This document shows, one piece after another, positions 1-7,581 of a stretch of 64,000 bases of DNA. Both the position numbers and the translations under genes were made by a program. Numbering within the stretch: position 1 is the stretch's first letter; each line of letters begins with the position of its first letter. This DNA is from Chryseobacterium arthrosphaerae (GTDB lineage: Bacteria; Bacteroidota; Bacteroidia; Flavobacteriales; Weeksellaceae): NCBI RefSeq assembly GCF_001684965.1, contig NZ_MAYG01000001.1, forward strand, positions 1,178,001 to 1,242,000, read 5' to 3'. Under the pieces are notes generated by a model. The model was not told where the DNA came from. It searched no databases and saw only the letters and a program-made list of their open reading frames with translations.

Positions 1-1
1 T

Positions 2-73
2 GATCTAAAAAAAGAAATAGGAAATGACGATCTGAACCTTATCATGGAAGCTTTCAGCAGAAAAATCGGATAG
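2..73 (+). CDS. C-terminal end of an unidentified protein (partial)
   Basis: An open frame enters from the left edge and ends at a TAG at 71-73, giving 23 residues that end in MEAFSRKIG. Its stop lies 28 bp before leuC on the same strand, so it is probably the preceding gene of the branched-chain amino-acid cluster, for example leuA or ilvA. That assignment comes from position only; the visible residues are too few to recognise a family. Confidence 0.55.
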   Translation, partial: DLKKEIGNDDLNLIMEAFSRKIG

Positions 74-101
74 GTTTGATTTAATCAGGAAAAAGTAAAA
101 A

Positions 102-1490
102 ATGAACAACAGTAAAAAGACTCTTTTTGATAAGGTTTGGGACGCTCATGTCGTAGAAACGGTACCTGACGGTCCGCAGATCATTTATATTGACAAACAT
201 CTGATCCATGAAGTAACCAGTCCGCAGGCCTTTGCAGAACTGGAATCCAGGAATCTGGAAATCTTCAGACCGGAACAGATTGTAGCTACAGCCGATCATA
301 ATGTTCCCACACTTAACCAGGAACAGCCGATCCGTGATGAATTATCAAGAAATCAGGTTCAGCAGCTTACAGAAAACTGTACCAAAAATAATATAGAACT
401 CTTCGGGCTGGGGCACCCGTATCAGGGAATTGTTCACATCATTGCTCCGGAACTTGGAATTACACAACCGGGAATGAGCATCGTATGTGGAGACAGCCAT
501 ACATCAACCCATGGGGCATTTGGATCTATTGCTTTCGGAATCGGAACAAGCCAGGTCGCACAGGTGTTTGCAAGCCAGTGCCTTTTGCTCAATAAACCCA
601 AATCAATGAGGATTACCGTAAATGGTAAGCTTAATGAGAATGTACAGCCTAAAGATGTGATTTTATATATCATTTCAAAGATTGGAACAGATGGCGGAAC
701 CGGCTATTTCTGTGAATATGCAGGAAATGTATTCGAAGAAATGTCGATGGAAGGAAGAATGACCGTCTGCAACATGAGCATTGAAATGGGCGCCAGAGGA
801 GGTATGATTGCTCCTGATGAAACTACTTTCAACTATGTAAAAGGAAGGAAATTTGCCCCGACAGGTGAAGAATGGGAAGAAAAGGTAGCCTATTGGACTA
901 CTTTAAAAACGGATGAAGGAGCTGTTTTTGATCATGAACTCAATTTTGATGCTTCCGATATTTATCCTATGGTTACTTACGGAACCAATCCGGGAATGGG
1001 AATTTCTTTGAATGAAACAATTCCTGCGCCTCAAAATGAATCAGAAGAAAAAGCCCTGAAGTATATGGGATTGGAAGCCGGTCAGGCACTTTCGAGCATC
1101 AAAGTGAACTATGTTTTCATAGGCAGCTGTACCAATGCAAGAATAGAAGATTTCCGTTCGGCAGCCCAATATATCAAAGGTAAAAGTAAATCTGAAGCAG
1201 TAAAAGCACTGATCGTTCCCGGCTCACAGCAGGTAGTAAAACAGATCTATGAAGAAGGACTGGATAAAATATTCAGTGATGCCGGATTCCAAATCCGCCA
1301 GCCCGGCTGTTCGGCATGTCTTGCCATGAATGATGATAAAATCCCGGAAGGAGAGTACTGTGTTTCCACTTCCAACAGGAATTTTGAAGGAAGACAGGGA
1401 CAGGGAGCAAGAACGATCCTGGCAAGTCCGTTAACGGCTGCCAAAGCTGCTATAGAAGGTAGAATCTCAGCTTTTGAAAGCTTAAACTAA
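102..1490 (+). CDS. leuC: 3-isopropylmalate dehydratase large subunit
   Basis: With LeuD it isomerises 2-isopropylmalate to 3-isopropylmalate, the second step of leucine synthesis, in the cytoplasm. The 462-aa length is usual for the family. Aconitase-fold hallmarks are visible: the [13 protein letters not shown] block (about 129-141), GSCTNAR with C343, and GCSACLAMN with C403 and C406; these three cysteines are the expected 4Fe-4S ligands. leuD starts 16 bp downstream and leuB overlaps leuD, so the three genes form one operon. Start ATG at 102 gives the family's usual N-terminus ([13 protein letters not shown]). Confidence 0.97.
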   Translation: MNNSKKTLFDKVWDAHVVETVPDGPQIIYIDKHLIHEVTSPQAFAELESRNLEIFRPEQIVATADHNVPTLNQEQPIRDELSRNQVQQLTENCTKNNIELFGLGHPYQGIVHIIAPELGITQPGMSIVCGDSHTSTHGAFGSIAFGIGTSQVAQVFASQCLLLNKPKSMRITVNGKLNENVQPKDVILYIISKIGTDGGTGYFCEYAGNVFEEMSMEGRMTVCNMSIEMGARGGMIAPDETTFNYVKGRKFAPTGEEWEEKVAYWTTLKTDEGAVFDHELNFDASDIYPMVTYGTNPGMGISLNETIPAPQNESEEKALKYMGLEAGQALSSIKVNYVFIGSCTNARIEDFRSAAQYIKGKSKSEAVKALIVPGSQQVVKQIYEEGLDKIFSDAGFQIRQPGCSACLAMNDDKIPEGEYCVSTSNRNFEGRQGQGARTILASPLTAAKAAIEGRISAFESLN

Positions 1491-1506
1491 ACAGATTAAA
1501 AGACAG

Positions 1507-2115
1507 ATGCAAAAATTAGTTGTCATAAAATCCCCTGCGGTTCCATTACCGGCAGAAAATATAGATACGGATCAGATTATTCCGGCAAGATTTTTAAAAA
1601 GTATAGACAGAAAAGGTTTTGGAGAAAATCTTTTCAGAGACTGGAGGTTCAATATCCACACCGGGGAACCGAATCCGGACTTTGTCCTGAATAATCCGAA
1701 ATTTAAAGGTGAAATTTTAGTGGCGGGAAACAACTTCGGATGTGGAAGCAGCCGTGAGCACGCCGCCTGGTCTTTAACCGATTATGGTTTTAAGGTAATT
1801 GTTTCAAGTTATTTTGCTGATATTTTCAAAGGCAATGCACTGAATAACGGACTTCTTCCTGTAAAAGTTTCTGAAGGATTTTTAAAAGAAATCCTGGAAG
1901 GCATTCATGAAAACCCGGATAACGAAATTGCTATTGATGTTGAATTACAATCCATCAGCTTTAAAGATACCACCGAAACTTTTGAGATTGATTCCTATAA
2001 GAAAATATGCCTTTTAAACGGCTATGACGATATTGATTTTTTAATCAGCAGAAAACAGGCGATCACAGAATTTGAACTAAAAACACAAAAAACCAATGAG
2101 CAACAATTATTTTAA
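1507..2115 (+). CDS. leuD: 3-isopropylmalate dehydratase small subunit
   Basis: Swivel-domain partner of LeuC. The 202-aa protein begins with the typical [20 protein letters not shown] segment and carries the [14 protein letters not shown] signature at about residues 76-89, which contributes to the substrate site. It ends in a 20-bp overlap with leuB, whose ATG lies inside the last leuD codons, so translational coupling is likely. No truncation or unusual feature is seen. Confidence 0.97.
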   Translation: MQKLVVIKSPAVPLPAENIDTDQIIPARFLKSIDRKGFGENLFRDWRFNIHTGEPNPDFVLNNPKFKGEILVAGNNFGCGSSREHAAWSLTDYGFKVIVSSYFADIFKGNALNNGLLPVKVSEGFLKEILEGIHENPDNEIAIDVELQSISFKDTTETFEIDSYKKICLLNGYDDIDFLISRKQAITEFELKTQKTNEQQLF

Positions 2116-3220
2116 AATCGCAGTCCTTCCCGGAGACGGAATCGGTCCGGAAATCATCAGTGAAAGCATCAAAATCCTGGATGTAATTGCTGAAGCTTTT
2201 CAATACAAATTCCATTTTGAATATGGTCTGATTGGCGCTGAAGCTATTTTTCAGACAGGAAATCCCCTTCCCGAAGAAACCCTGAAGATCTGTAAAGAAT
2301 CTGATGCTGTGCTTTTCGGAGCTATTGGCGATCCTGCTTTTGATAATAATCCTGAAGCTAAAGTAAGACCGGAACAGGGACTTTTAAAACTTCGTAAAGA
2401 ATTAGGATTATTTGCCAATATACGTCCTTTAAAGACTTATGCATCCCTGATCGATAAGAGCCCGCTCAAAAGAGAAATCATTGAAGGGGCTGATATCCAG
2501 ATTTTCAGAGAACTGGTAAGCGGGATTTATTTTGGCGAAAAATTTACAGATCCGGACGGTGAATATGCTTACGATGTATGCAAATACAGCAGAGAAGACA
2601 TTATTCCGATTGCCCATATGGCCTTTCAGGAAGCACAGAAAAGAAATAAAAAGCTGACCCTGATTGATAAAGCCAATGTATTGGATACTTCGAGATTATG
2701 GCGGAAAATCTGTCAGGAAATTGCCCCGGAATATTCTGAAGTACAGTTGGATTATATGTTTGTAGATAATGCAGCGATGCAGTTGATCCTGAATCCAAAG
2801 CAGTTTGATGTGATCCTTACGGAAAATATGTTTGGCGATATCATTTCTGATGAAGCAAGCGTTATCGGTGGTTCAATAGGATTGCTTCCTTCGGCATCCG
2901 TTGGAGAGAAAAATTCACTGTTTGAGCCGATACACGGATCTTATCCGCAAGCGAAAGGAAAAGGAATTGCAAATCCTATAGCATCCATTCTAAGTGTGGC
3001 AATGATGCTGGATCATCTTGGGTTACAGCCGGCCGCCGCCAAGCTGAGACAGTCTGTAGAACATGCTATTGAAAATAAATATGTCACCATTGATCTGAAT
3101 ACCAAGCAATATTATTCTACCAGTGAGGTAGGAAGCTTTATTGCAGATTATATCAGATATTCAGAGAAGTCTTATTATAATTTTGAAAATGTAAAGATCG
3201 GAAAATCAACGATTGTATAA
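2096..3220 (+). CDS. leuB: 3-isopropylmalate dehydrogenase
   Basis: Catalyses NAD-dependent oxidative decarboxylation of 3-isopropylmalate, the third leucine-specific step. The 374-aa protein shows [13 protein letters not shown] at the N-terminus, a VLFGAIGDP segment, the substrate-binding arginines around residues 97-107, and the metal-binding block [20 protein letters not shown]. The GSAP-like loop is replaced by [15 protein letters not shown], as expected for this family. The start overlaps leuD by 20 bp. A hairpin terminator follows 35 bp after the stop, closing the leuCDB operon. Confidence 0.97.
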   Translation: MSNNYFKIAVLPGDGIGPEIISESIKILDVIAEAFQYKFHFEYGLIGAEAIFQTGNPLPEETLKICKESDAVLFGAIGDPAFDNNPEAKVRPEQGLLKLRKELGLFANIRPLKTYASLIDKSPLKREIIEGADIQIFRELVSGIYFGEKFTDPDGEYAYDVCKYSREDIIPIAHMAFQEAQKRNKKLTLIDKANVLDTSRLWRKICQEIAPEYSEVQLDYMFVDNAAMQLILNPKQFDVILTENMFGDIISDEASVIGGSIGLLPSASVGEKNSLFEPIHGSYPQAKGKGIANPIASILSVAMMLDHLGLQPAAAKLRQSVEHAIENKYVTIDLNTKQYYSTSEVGSFIADYIRYSEKSYYNFENVKIGKSTIV

Positions 3221-3255
3221 AAGAAAACAAAGTTCACTTAGATAGATAGTTAGAA

Positions 3256-3289
3256 GAAAGGTTCCGCCTCGTATGAGACGGAACCTTTC
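3256..3289 (+). terminator. Hairpin terminator after leuB
   Basis: A 15-bp stem (GAAAGGTTCCGCCTC pairing with GAGACGGAACCTTTC, one mismatch) closes a 4-nt loop. No strong T-run follows, but it is the only hairpin downstream of leuB and sits 35 bp past its stop. Confidence 0.75.
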
Positions 3290-3311
3290 GCTTTGAATAA
3301 TGAGTATTTTC

Positions 3312-3346
3312 TGTTTCTCACGCAGATAGCACAGATTTTTAAATTT
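3312..3346 (-). repeat. Copy of a dispersed GCAGAT-type intergenic repeat (reverse)
   Basis: Read on the minus strand this gives ATCTGTGCTATCTGCGTGAG, resembling segments at 6062-6100, 57728-57765 and 61321-61356. All four lie between genes. They look like decayed copies of one short dispersed element; no coding capacity is seen. Confidence 0.45.
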
Positions 3347-3547
3347 ATTTTAAAACATTAAGAATAATGAAGCTATTTAAGGAAGGTTAAGATCAATCTT
3401 AATACTTATAAATAAGGAATAAGTTAAACGCAAGAGTCCGCTTATGGATTTTTCATGCTGTATATTTTTTCGGTCGCAAGGGCGTTTCACTCAGCAAAGG
3501 GGGAGAGTTTAATCTTTTGTTAAATCCTATTTGTATTAGATTATTGT

Positions 3548-3922
3548 GGAATGACAAAATGTGTATTGAGTTACAAAGACGGTACAAAATAAAGAAAATC
3601 AGAGATTTTCAAGAACTTCTGTGTACTTTTTATACGTATAGCTTATAACTTAAAAAACTAAAGTGTTTAAGAGCTTTTGTATCTTTTGTGGTTAAAAAAA
3701 ATGCTAAGTTCAATTGGTAAGGCTAGATTCCTTGCGGAATGACAAAGTGTGTATTGAGGTTACAAAGACGGTGCAAAATAAAGAAAATCAGAGATTTTCA
3801 AGAACTTCTGTGTACTTGTTATACGTATAGCTTATAACTTAAAAACTAAAGTGTTTAAAAGCTTTTGTATCTTTTGTGGTTGACAAAAAATGCTAAGTTC
3901 AATTGGCCGGTTATACTTGCAG
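3548..3922 (+). repeat. Two tandem copies of a ~188-bp non-coding unit
   Basis: The segment starting GGAATGACAAAATGTGTATT at 3548 recurs at 3736 with only a few substitutions and single-base indels. A third copy begins at about 3922 (GAATGACAAAG) and breaks off. Each unit contains an ATACGTATAGCTTATAACTT stretch and a TTTTGTATCTTTTGTGGTT stretch. No reading frame is conserved. It fills most of the 0.8-kb gap between leuB and the leftward operon ending at 4037; nothing else is recognised in this gap apart from the flanking hairpins. Confidence 0.85.
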
Positions 3923-3972
3923 AATGACAAAGTAGATGTGAACAAGAAAGCTTTACCTTGATCCGTTAAAAT

Positions 3973-4006
3973 AAAAAATCCTGCCTCATCATAAGACAGA
4001 ATTTTT
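3973..4006 (-). terminator. Terminator of the leftward MazG-thioredoxin operon
   Basis: Read leftward, AAAAATTCTGTCTT pairs with the AGGCAGGATTTTTT side around a short loop, and a T-rich run follows. It lies 30 bp past the stop of the last gene of the operon (4037). Confidence 0.75.
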
Positions 4007-4036
4007 GTTTTTAAAGAATATTACAAACCTGAATGG

Positions 4037-4228
4037 TTAACTTTTATTTTTTGTATTATCCGTTTTTCCTGATTTGTTTTTTGAAGCTTTCTGAATGTCT
4101 TCCTTATCAATCTCAGGTGGATTGGTCTTTTTCGATGAAGCAGGAATATCCTGGAAATCCTGATTCTGCTTTTTCGTTTCTGCAGTATTGGCAGATTCTT
4201 TCTTTGGGCTGTTTCCTTTTGAATTCAT
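4037..4228 (-). CDS. Small hydrophilic protein of unknown function
   Basis: A 63-aa lysine-, asparagine- and serine-rich protein (MNSKGNSPKKES at the start, KSGKTDNTKNKS at the end) with no membrane segment, cysteine or recognisable domain. A longer frame starting at 4303 would overlap the DUF4230 gene; the ATG at 4228 leaves a 55-bp gap instead and gives a uniformly hydrophilic protein, so it is preferred. As the last gene before the terminator it belongs to the same leftward transcript. Composition suggests it is disordered. Expression is plausible but unproven. Confidence 0.45.
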   Translation of the reverse strand: MNSKGNSPKKESANTAETKKQNQDFQDIPASSKKTNPPEIDKEDIQKASKNKSGKTDNTKNKS

Positions 4229-4283
4229 AACTTTAAATTTATATCTATCATTCAAAGTATTTGCCAAACGGAATTCTTGTATG

Positions 4284-4889
4284 CTAAAGTCCCAAAATAC
4301 CAATCTTTCCGGTCTTATCTTCTATCGTATAATTCAGAGCTTTTGCCAACACAAAAATATTATCCAGGTTTTCCATCAGCTGCTTACGCCCTTCACTTCT
4401 CAGCTGATTCTGGTCAATTGATTTAAGCGCTGTTTCTTTGGCTTTTTCCGTTACGTTTTTGATATCTTTCTCTGAAATCCTGTTGATAAAGGAGTCGTCC
4501 AGAGACTGGATCTCAACGCTTGGGGTAATTCTTATGTCCGCATCAGGTAGTTCTGTGATCACCAGTTTTTTGTTGATGGAGTCTACTTCGATCTTCATTT
4601 TATTAAGATCATAAGAAACCTGGGCATTGGTTTTTGTATAGGTAATAATGCTGTTACTGGAAATTTCTTTCCCGAATACTTCATAGCCCATTTTGGTTTT
4701 CTGCATACTGGAAGTATTCTGCTCCATCACCACCATCTTATTCATCTTGGAAATCTGGTTGGTCAGAATATAATAATCCGATTTTTCCGTTTTATTGCCA
4801 AGATTCAGACAGGATTTAAGGCCGAAGAACAGAAGTACCATTACTCCTGCACCAGCTACAAATGATACAATTGTTTTATAATTTCTCAA
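4284..4889 (-). CDS. DUF4230 family membrane-anchored protein
   Basis: A 201-aa protein with one N-terminal hydrophobic segment (about residues 8-25, VSFVAGAGVMVLLFFGLKSC) followed by a soluble domain with the DUF4230 pattern: a long amphipathic region, then a beta-rich DLNKMKIEVDSINKKLVITEL segment and helices with a terminal conserved tail. The family has no established function; the topology suggests a periplasmic or outer-face domain. It starts 3 bp after the thioredoxin-like gene, so the two are co-transcribed and probably translationally coupled. No unusual features. Confidence 0.8.
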   Translation of the reverse strand: MRNYKTIVSFVAGAGVMVLLFFGLKSCLNLGNKTEKSDYYILTNQISKMNKMVVMEQNTSSMQKTKMGYEVFGKEISSNSIITYTKTNAQVSYDLNKMKIEVDSINKKLVITELPDADIRITPSVEIQSLDDSFINRISEKDIKNVTEKAKETALKSIDQNQLRSEGRKQLMENLDNIFVLAKALNYTIEDKTGKIGILGL

Positions 4890-4892
4890 AAT

Positions 4893-5456
4893 CTATTTAA
4901 AAATTTCTTTGATGACAGAAGAATCATTTTTTTTCAAAATCTGAACCAGATCTCTTTCAATATATCCTGTGGTAGGCATTTCTACAATTCGGCCCACTTC
5001 TTTACCATATCTTTTTACAATAATGGTAGGGACTTTCTGTACATTATACAGACCTTCATCCCCGGAAGGAGATTCTTTTTTGCGGTTCACGGCAATAATG
5101 GTCAGTTTACTTTCCGGATAATTAGCTTCCTCAAGGATCTTCATCAGTCTAGGAATATCCCTGTGGCTGTCTTCGCACCATGTTCCCATGAAAACAATCA
5201 GGTCGTAGGAACCGAGTTTTCCTTTTTTAAGTTCACTGACAGCTTTCTGATCAATGCTATACTCGTCATGTTCCTTTACATACCAGTCTGAATAAGGGGC
5301 TTTCAGAAACTGCTCTTTCAGCTGATGACCCAAAAGCATTTTTCCATCCTTCTCAGTAGTAACCTCACGGTTGACCACCACTTTCTGGGCACTGAATTGC
5401 TGGGCAGCTAGAAATAAGCTTGAAAAGGCAACAAGATTTGTAATAAATTTCTTCAT
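4893..5456 (-). CDS. Exported thioredoxin-fold protein with a CXXS site
   Basis: A 187-aa protein with an N-terminal signal peptide (about residues 1-23, ending FSAQ) and a thioredoxin fold. The active-site position reads W93-C-E-D-S97, so the second redox cysteine is replaced by serine. A cis-proline region (KVPTIIVKRYG) is intact. CXXS thioredoxins cannot form the usual intramolecular disulfide and generally act on mixed disulfides or glutathione-like adducts; whether this one does is inference. It is cytoplasmic-membrane-adjacent or periplasmic by its signal. It sits 3 bp from both neighbouring genes in the operon. Confidence 0.85.
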   Translation of the reverse strand: MKKFITNLVAFSSLFLAAQQFSAQKVVVNREVTTEKDGKMLLGHQLKEQFLKAPYSDWYVKEHDEYSIDQKAVSELKKGKLGSYDLIVFMGTWCEDSHRDIPRLMKILEEANYPESKLTIIAVNRKKESPSGDEGLYNVQKVPTIIVKRYGKEVGRIVEMPTTGYIERDLVQILKKNDSSVIKEIFK

Positions 5457-5459
5457 ATT

Positions 5460-5927
5460 TTATTTCTCAATAATTGATTTTAAATCAGCAGGAGAGTAGT
5501 ATTTATTCTTTAATACTTTATGATCTGCCTGTCTGTATACATTGAATTTTTCGCCAGACTTCTCATAAAAAGACTCTACCTCTTTTTCTTTATAGAATTC
5601 AACTGTTTCCTTTGCCTGCTCTTCATTATCACATGCCTTCGACATATTGGAACGCTGAACCTCGTTGAATAACTCTACAAATTTATTGCCAAGTCCGAAT
5701 TCAAGTACGGCACCACTCAAAACATACTGTAAATCACACAGTGCATCAGCAATCTCTACAATATTATTGTCTGCGATGGCCTGTTTCAGCTCATTCAGCT
5801 CTTCCTGAAGAAGTTCTACTCTGAGATTGCATCTTTCAGGGGAAGGAATTTGTGGGGTATCTAAAATAGGGGCTTTGAAAGTAGTATGGAATTCTGCTAC
5901 TTGGTTCAGACTATCAATTTTATCCAT
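5460..5927 (-). CDS. MazG-like nucleotide pyrophosphohydrolase
   Basis: A 155-aa all-alpha NTP-pyrophosphatase-fold protein. The metal-binding motif is clear: EELLQEELNEL-type acidic helix followed by EIADALCDLQYVL, matching the ExxE(n)ExxD pattern of MazG/phosphoribosyl-ATP pyrophosphohydrolase relatives. It probably hydrolyses a (d)NTP to the monophosphate; the substrate cannot be read from sequence. The frame extends upstream to 6050, but a TAnnTTTG box lies at 5946-5953 just upstream of the ATG at 5927 and the extra residues do not fit the family, so 5927 is chosen. First gene of the leftward operon. Confidence 0.85.
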   Translation of the reverse strand: MDKIDSLNQVAEFHTTFKAPILDTPQIPSPERCNLRVELLQEELNELKQAIADNNIVEIADALCDLQYVLSGAVLEFGLGNKFVELFNEVQRSNMSKACDNEEQAKETVEFYKEKEVESFYEKSGEKFNVYRQADHKVLKNKYYSPADLKSIIEK

Positions 5928-5945
5928 GAATTTTTTTATTTCCCA

Positions 5946-5953
5946 CAAAGATA
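5946..5953 (-). promoter_or_regulatory. -7 promoter box for the MazG-like operon
   Basis: TATCTTTG on the minus strand matches the Bacteroidota -7 consensus TAnnTTTG. The expected start of transcription lies about 12 bp upstream of the ATG at 5927, which supports that start codon over the longer frame. Confidence 0.6.
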
Positions 5954-6061
5954 GAAAAGGATTTGTAAAAAGGGAAATATACAGCAGGAAAAAATGTATT
6001 GATGAAAGGGGATAACAGGAATCTGAAATGCAATGATTACACAAATACAAATGAGATAAAA

Positions 6062-6100
6062 CTGCGTTATCTGTTCAATCTGCGAATATTAAAAAAATGT
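6062..6100 (+). repeat. Copy of the dispersed GCAGAT-type intergenic repeat
   Basis: CTGCGTTATCTGTTCAATCTGCGAA followed by an A-rich run resembles 57728-57765 and 61321-61356. It lies in the 308-bp divergent gap between the MazG-like gene and the ceramidase-like gene, which otherwise shows only AT-rich promoter-type sequence. Confidence 0.5.
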
Positions 6101-6235
6101 GCAGATGATTGGGTTCTAGACACTTTAATTATTGCTGTGAAGAAAATATTTTTAAAGAATGAATTAAAAAATTAAATCAATTTTCTATCTTTAGAGAAGT
6201 AAATAAGTATTTGCAGAACAAATATAAAGAGGACG

Positions 6236-6907
6236 ATGCCAATAAATCAATTACCTCCGGACGGAGGTATGTTATACAAAGAAACAGATATGGCTCAGCT
6301 TTTCCCTGAGCCGCTAAATGCAATAACTGCTGTGTTTTTTTTAGCCTTAGCCATTTTCTGGACCATTAAAATAAAAGGTAATGTTAAACAATATCCTTTT
6401 TTAGCCTATTGCCTGGTTTTATTATACATTGGTGCCATAGGGGGAACCATTTACCATTCTTTCAGGCAATGGCCGGTATTTATTATGATGGACTGGCTGC
6501 CCATCATGCTGCTCTGTTTGTCTGCCGGATTTTATTTTGTAGCCCAGAGCACCAGATGGTATTATGCAGTTGTAACGGTCTTGGGATATCTGGTCCTGAT
6601 GTTTGCATTGAGAAACTGGCTTTTGGCAGATAACATGTCTCTTTTTATCAATGTAAATTATGCAATCATGGCTTCATTTGTCCTTTTCTCGGTATTGAGT
6701 TATTTGATTTATACCCAATGGAAAGCCGGTAAATGGGTTGGTTTTGCTTTATTGTCGTTTGTTTTAGCATTGACCTTCCGTATCGCTGATAAATGGGACT
6801 GGTTCAGTTTCGGGACCCATTTTTTATGGCATACTTTCGGGGCGGCAGCGACGTTTTGTATGTTTAATTATATTAATCTTACGCAGGATACAATCAGAAA
6901 AACATAA
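6236..6907 (+). CDS. Ceramidase-like (CREST superfamily) membrane protein
   Basis: A 223-aa protein with about seven membrane segments. Features of the alkaline ceramidase/CREST superfamily are visible: an N-terminal FPEPLNAITAVFF segment matching the ExxN motif before the first helix, GTIYH with H74, D86 in MMDWLP, and a C-terminal H195xxxH199 (THFLWHTFGAA). H74, H195, H199 and D86 are the expected zinc-site and catalytic residues. The serine usually four residues before the first histidine is glycine (G70). It is likely an integral-membrane amide or ester hydrolase; the substrate is unknown. It is a single gene with a divergent neighbour. Confidence 0.7.
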   Translation: MPINQLPPDGGMLYKETDMAQLFPEPLNAITAVFFLALAIFWTIKIKGNVKQYPFLAYCLVLLYIGAIGGTIYHSFRQWPVFIMMDWLPIMLLCLSAGFYFVAQSTRWYYAVVTVLGYLVLMFALRNWLLADNMSLFINVNYAIMASFVLFSVLSYLIYTQWKAGKWVGFALLSFVLALTFRIADKWDWFSFGTHFLWHTFGAAATFCMFNYINLTQDTIRKT

Positions 6908-6949
6908 GTTTTTGGCCTTTCATAGATCATGCCTGGAATCATTTTTAAC

Positions 6950-7010
6950 GCAAAGTTCATGAAGAATTCCGTTTATTTTAAGTGAGCAAAGTTGCGACTT
7001 TGTCGCTGAT
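6950..7010 (+). repeat. Left arm of an inverted repeat flanking an AT-rich patch
   Basis: CGCAAAGTTCATGAAGAATT through TTTGTCGCTGAT recurs in reverse orientation at 9978-10042 with clear similarity over its whole length. The rest of the 6908-7247 gap has no gene I can support. Confidence 0.65.
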
Positions 7011-7206
7011 GAAGAGGCGTGCTTATCCATACGCTTTAACGAATCAACTTTGTTGATTTTATGCTTTGCTCCCTTAAAAATCAACAGTTTCAAAAATAAA
7101 ATCTTTGCGTCAGAAAAACATAACATGAACAAGGGAAGGCGCAAAACCGTAGAGTAGAGCTGGTGAAAAAATAATGTAAAGATTATAAGATTAGATATCT
7201 TTTGCT

Positions 7207-7238
7207 TAAAAATCCCAACGAAAGTTGGGATTTTTTTT
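7207..7238. terminator. Bidirectional hairpin terminator
   Basis: AAAAATCCCAAC, loop GAAA, GTTGGGATTTTTTTT: a perfect stem flanked by A- and T-runs on both sides. It lies 10 bp past the end of the small leftward frame at 7248. A half-copy of the same sequence occurs at about 9822-9844. Confidence 0.85.
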
Positions 7239-7247
7239 GTTACTACT

Positions 7248-7460
7248 TTAGTTTTTTTTTCTTCCAGAAATTCTCAAATTGATATCGAAATTCATTTTGA
7301 TTCTTTGAAAAATTTTAAAAATTAAGTACGTAGCTACAATGATTTGTATTTCAGAAGTATCTTTAAAAAAAATGTTGCTTCTGTATTCTTGATAAGAATT
7401 TGTTAAGATTTCTTCATTAAATTTTGTCTGACTTTTCTCAATAAGTTTAATTGTACTCAT
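7248..7460 (-). CDS. Small hypothetical protein
   Basis: A possible 70-aa protein (ATG at 7460) rich in lysine, isoleucine and asparagine, with a moderately hydrophobic segment near residues 38-50 (EIQIIVATYLIFKIF). No family is recognised. A strong terminator directly after its stop suggests a transcript ends here, but the base composition is so AT-rich that a chance frame is possible. It lies 121 bp downstream of the large unknown gene on the same strand. Confidence 0.3.
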   Translation of the reverse strand: MSTIKLIEKSQTKFNEEILTNSYQEYRSNIFFKDTSEIQIIVATYLIFKIFQRIKMNFDINLRISGRKKN

Positions 7461-7581
7461 TTGCAATATTTTTTAATTGATAGTACAAAGATTAATTATT
7501 GCAGAATATGAGTGTTATCCAAAACATTATCCAGTTTATCCAAAAAAGGTGATAATTAACTGTAAATTAATTTTTGACGTT

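Noticed and set aside
3548..3922. CRISPR array
   Set aside because: The repeats are ~188 bp long, adjacent and not separated by unique spacers; no cas gene is nearby.
4229..4303. Longer N-terminus for the 63-aa protein
   Set aside because: It would overlap the DUF4230 gene; the internal ATG at 4228 gives a consistent hydrophilic protein.
5928..6050. Longer N-terminus for the MazG-like protein
   Set aside because: The promoter -7 box at 5946-5953 lies inside it and the extra residues do not fit the family.
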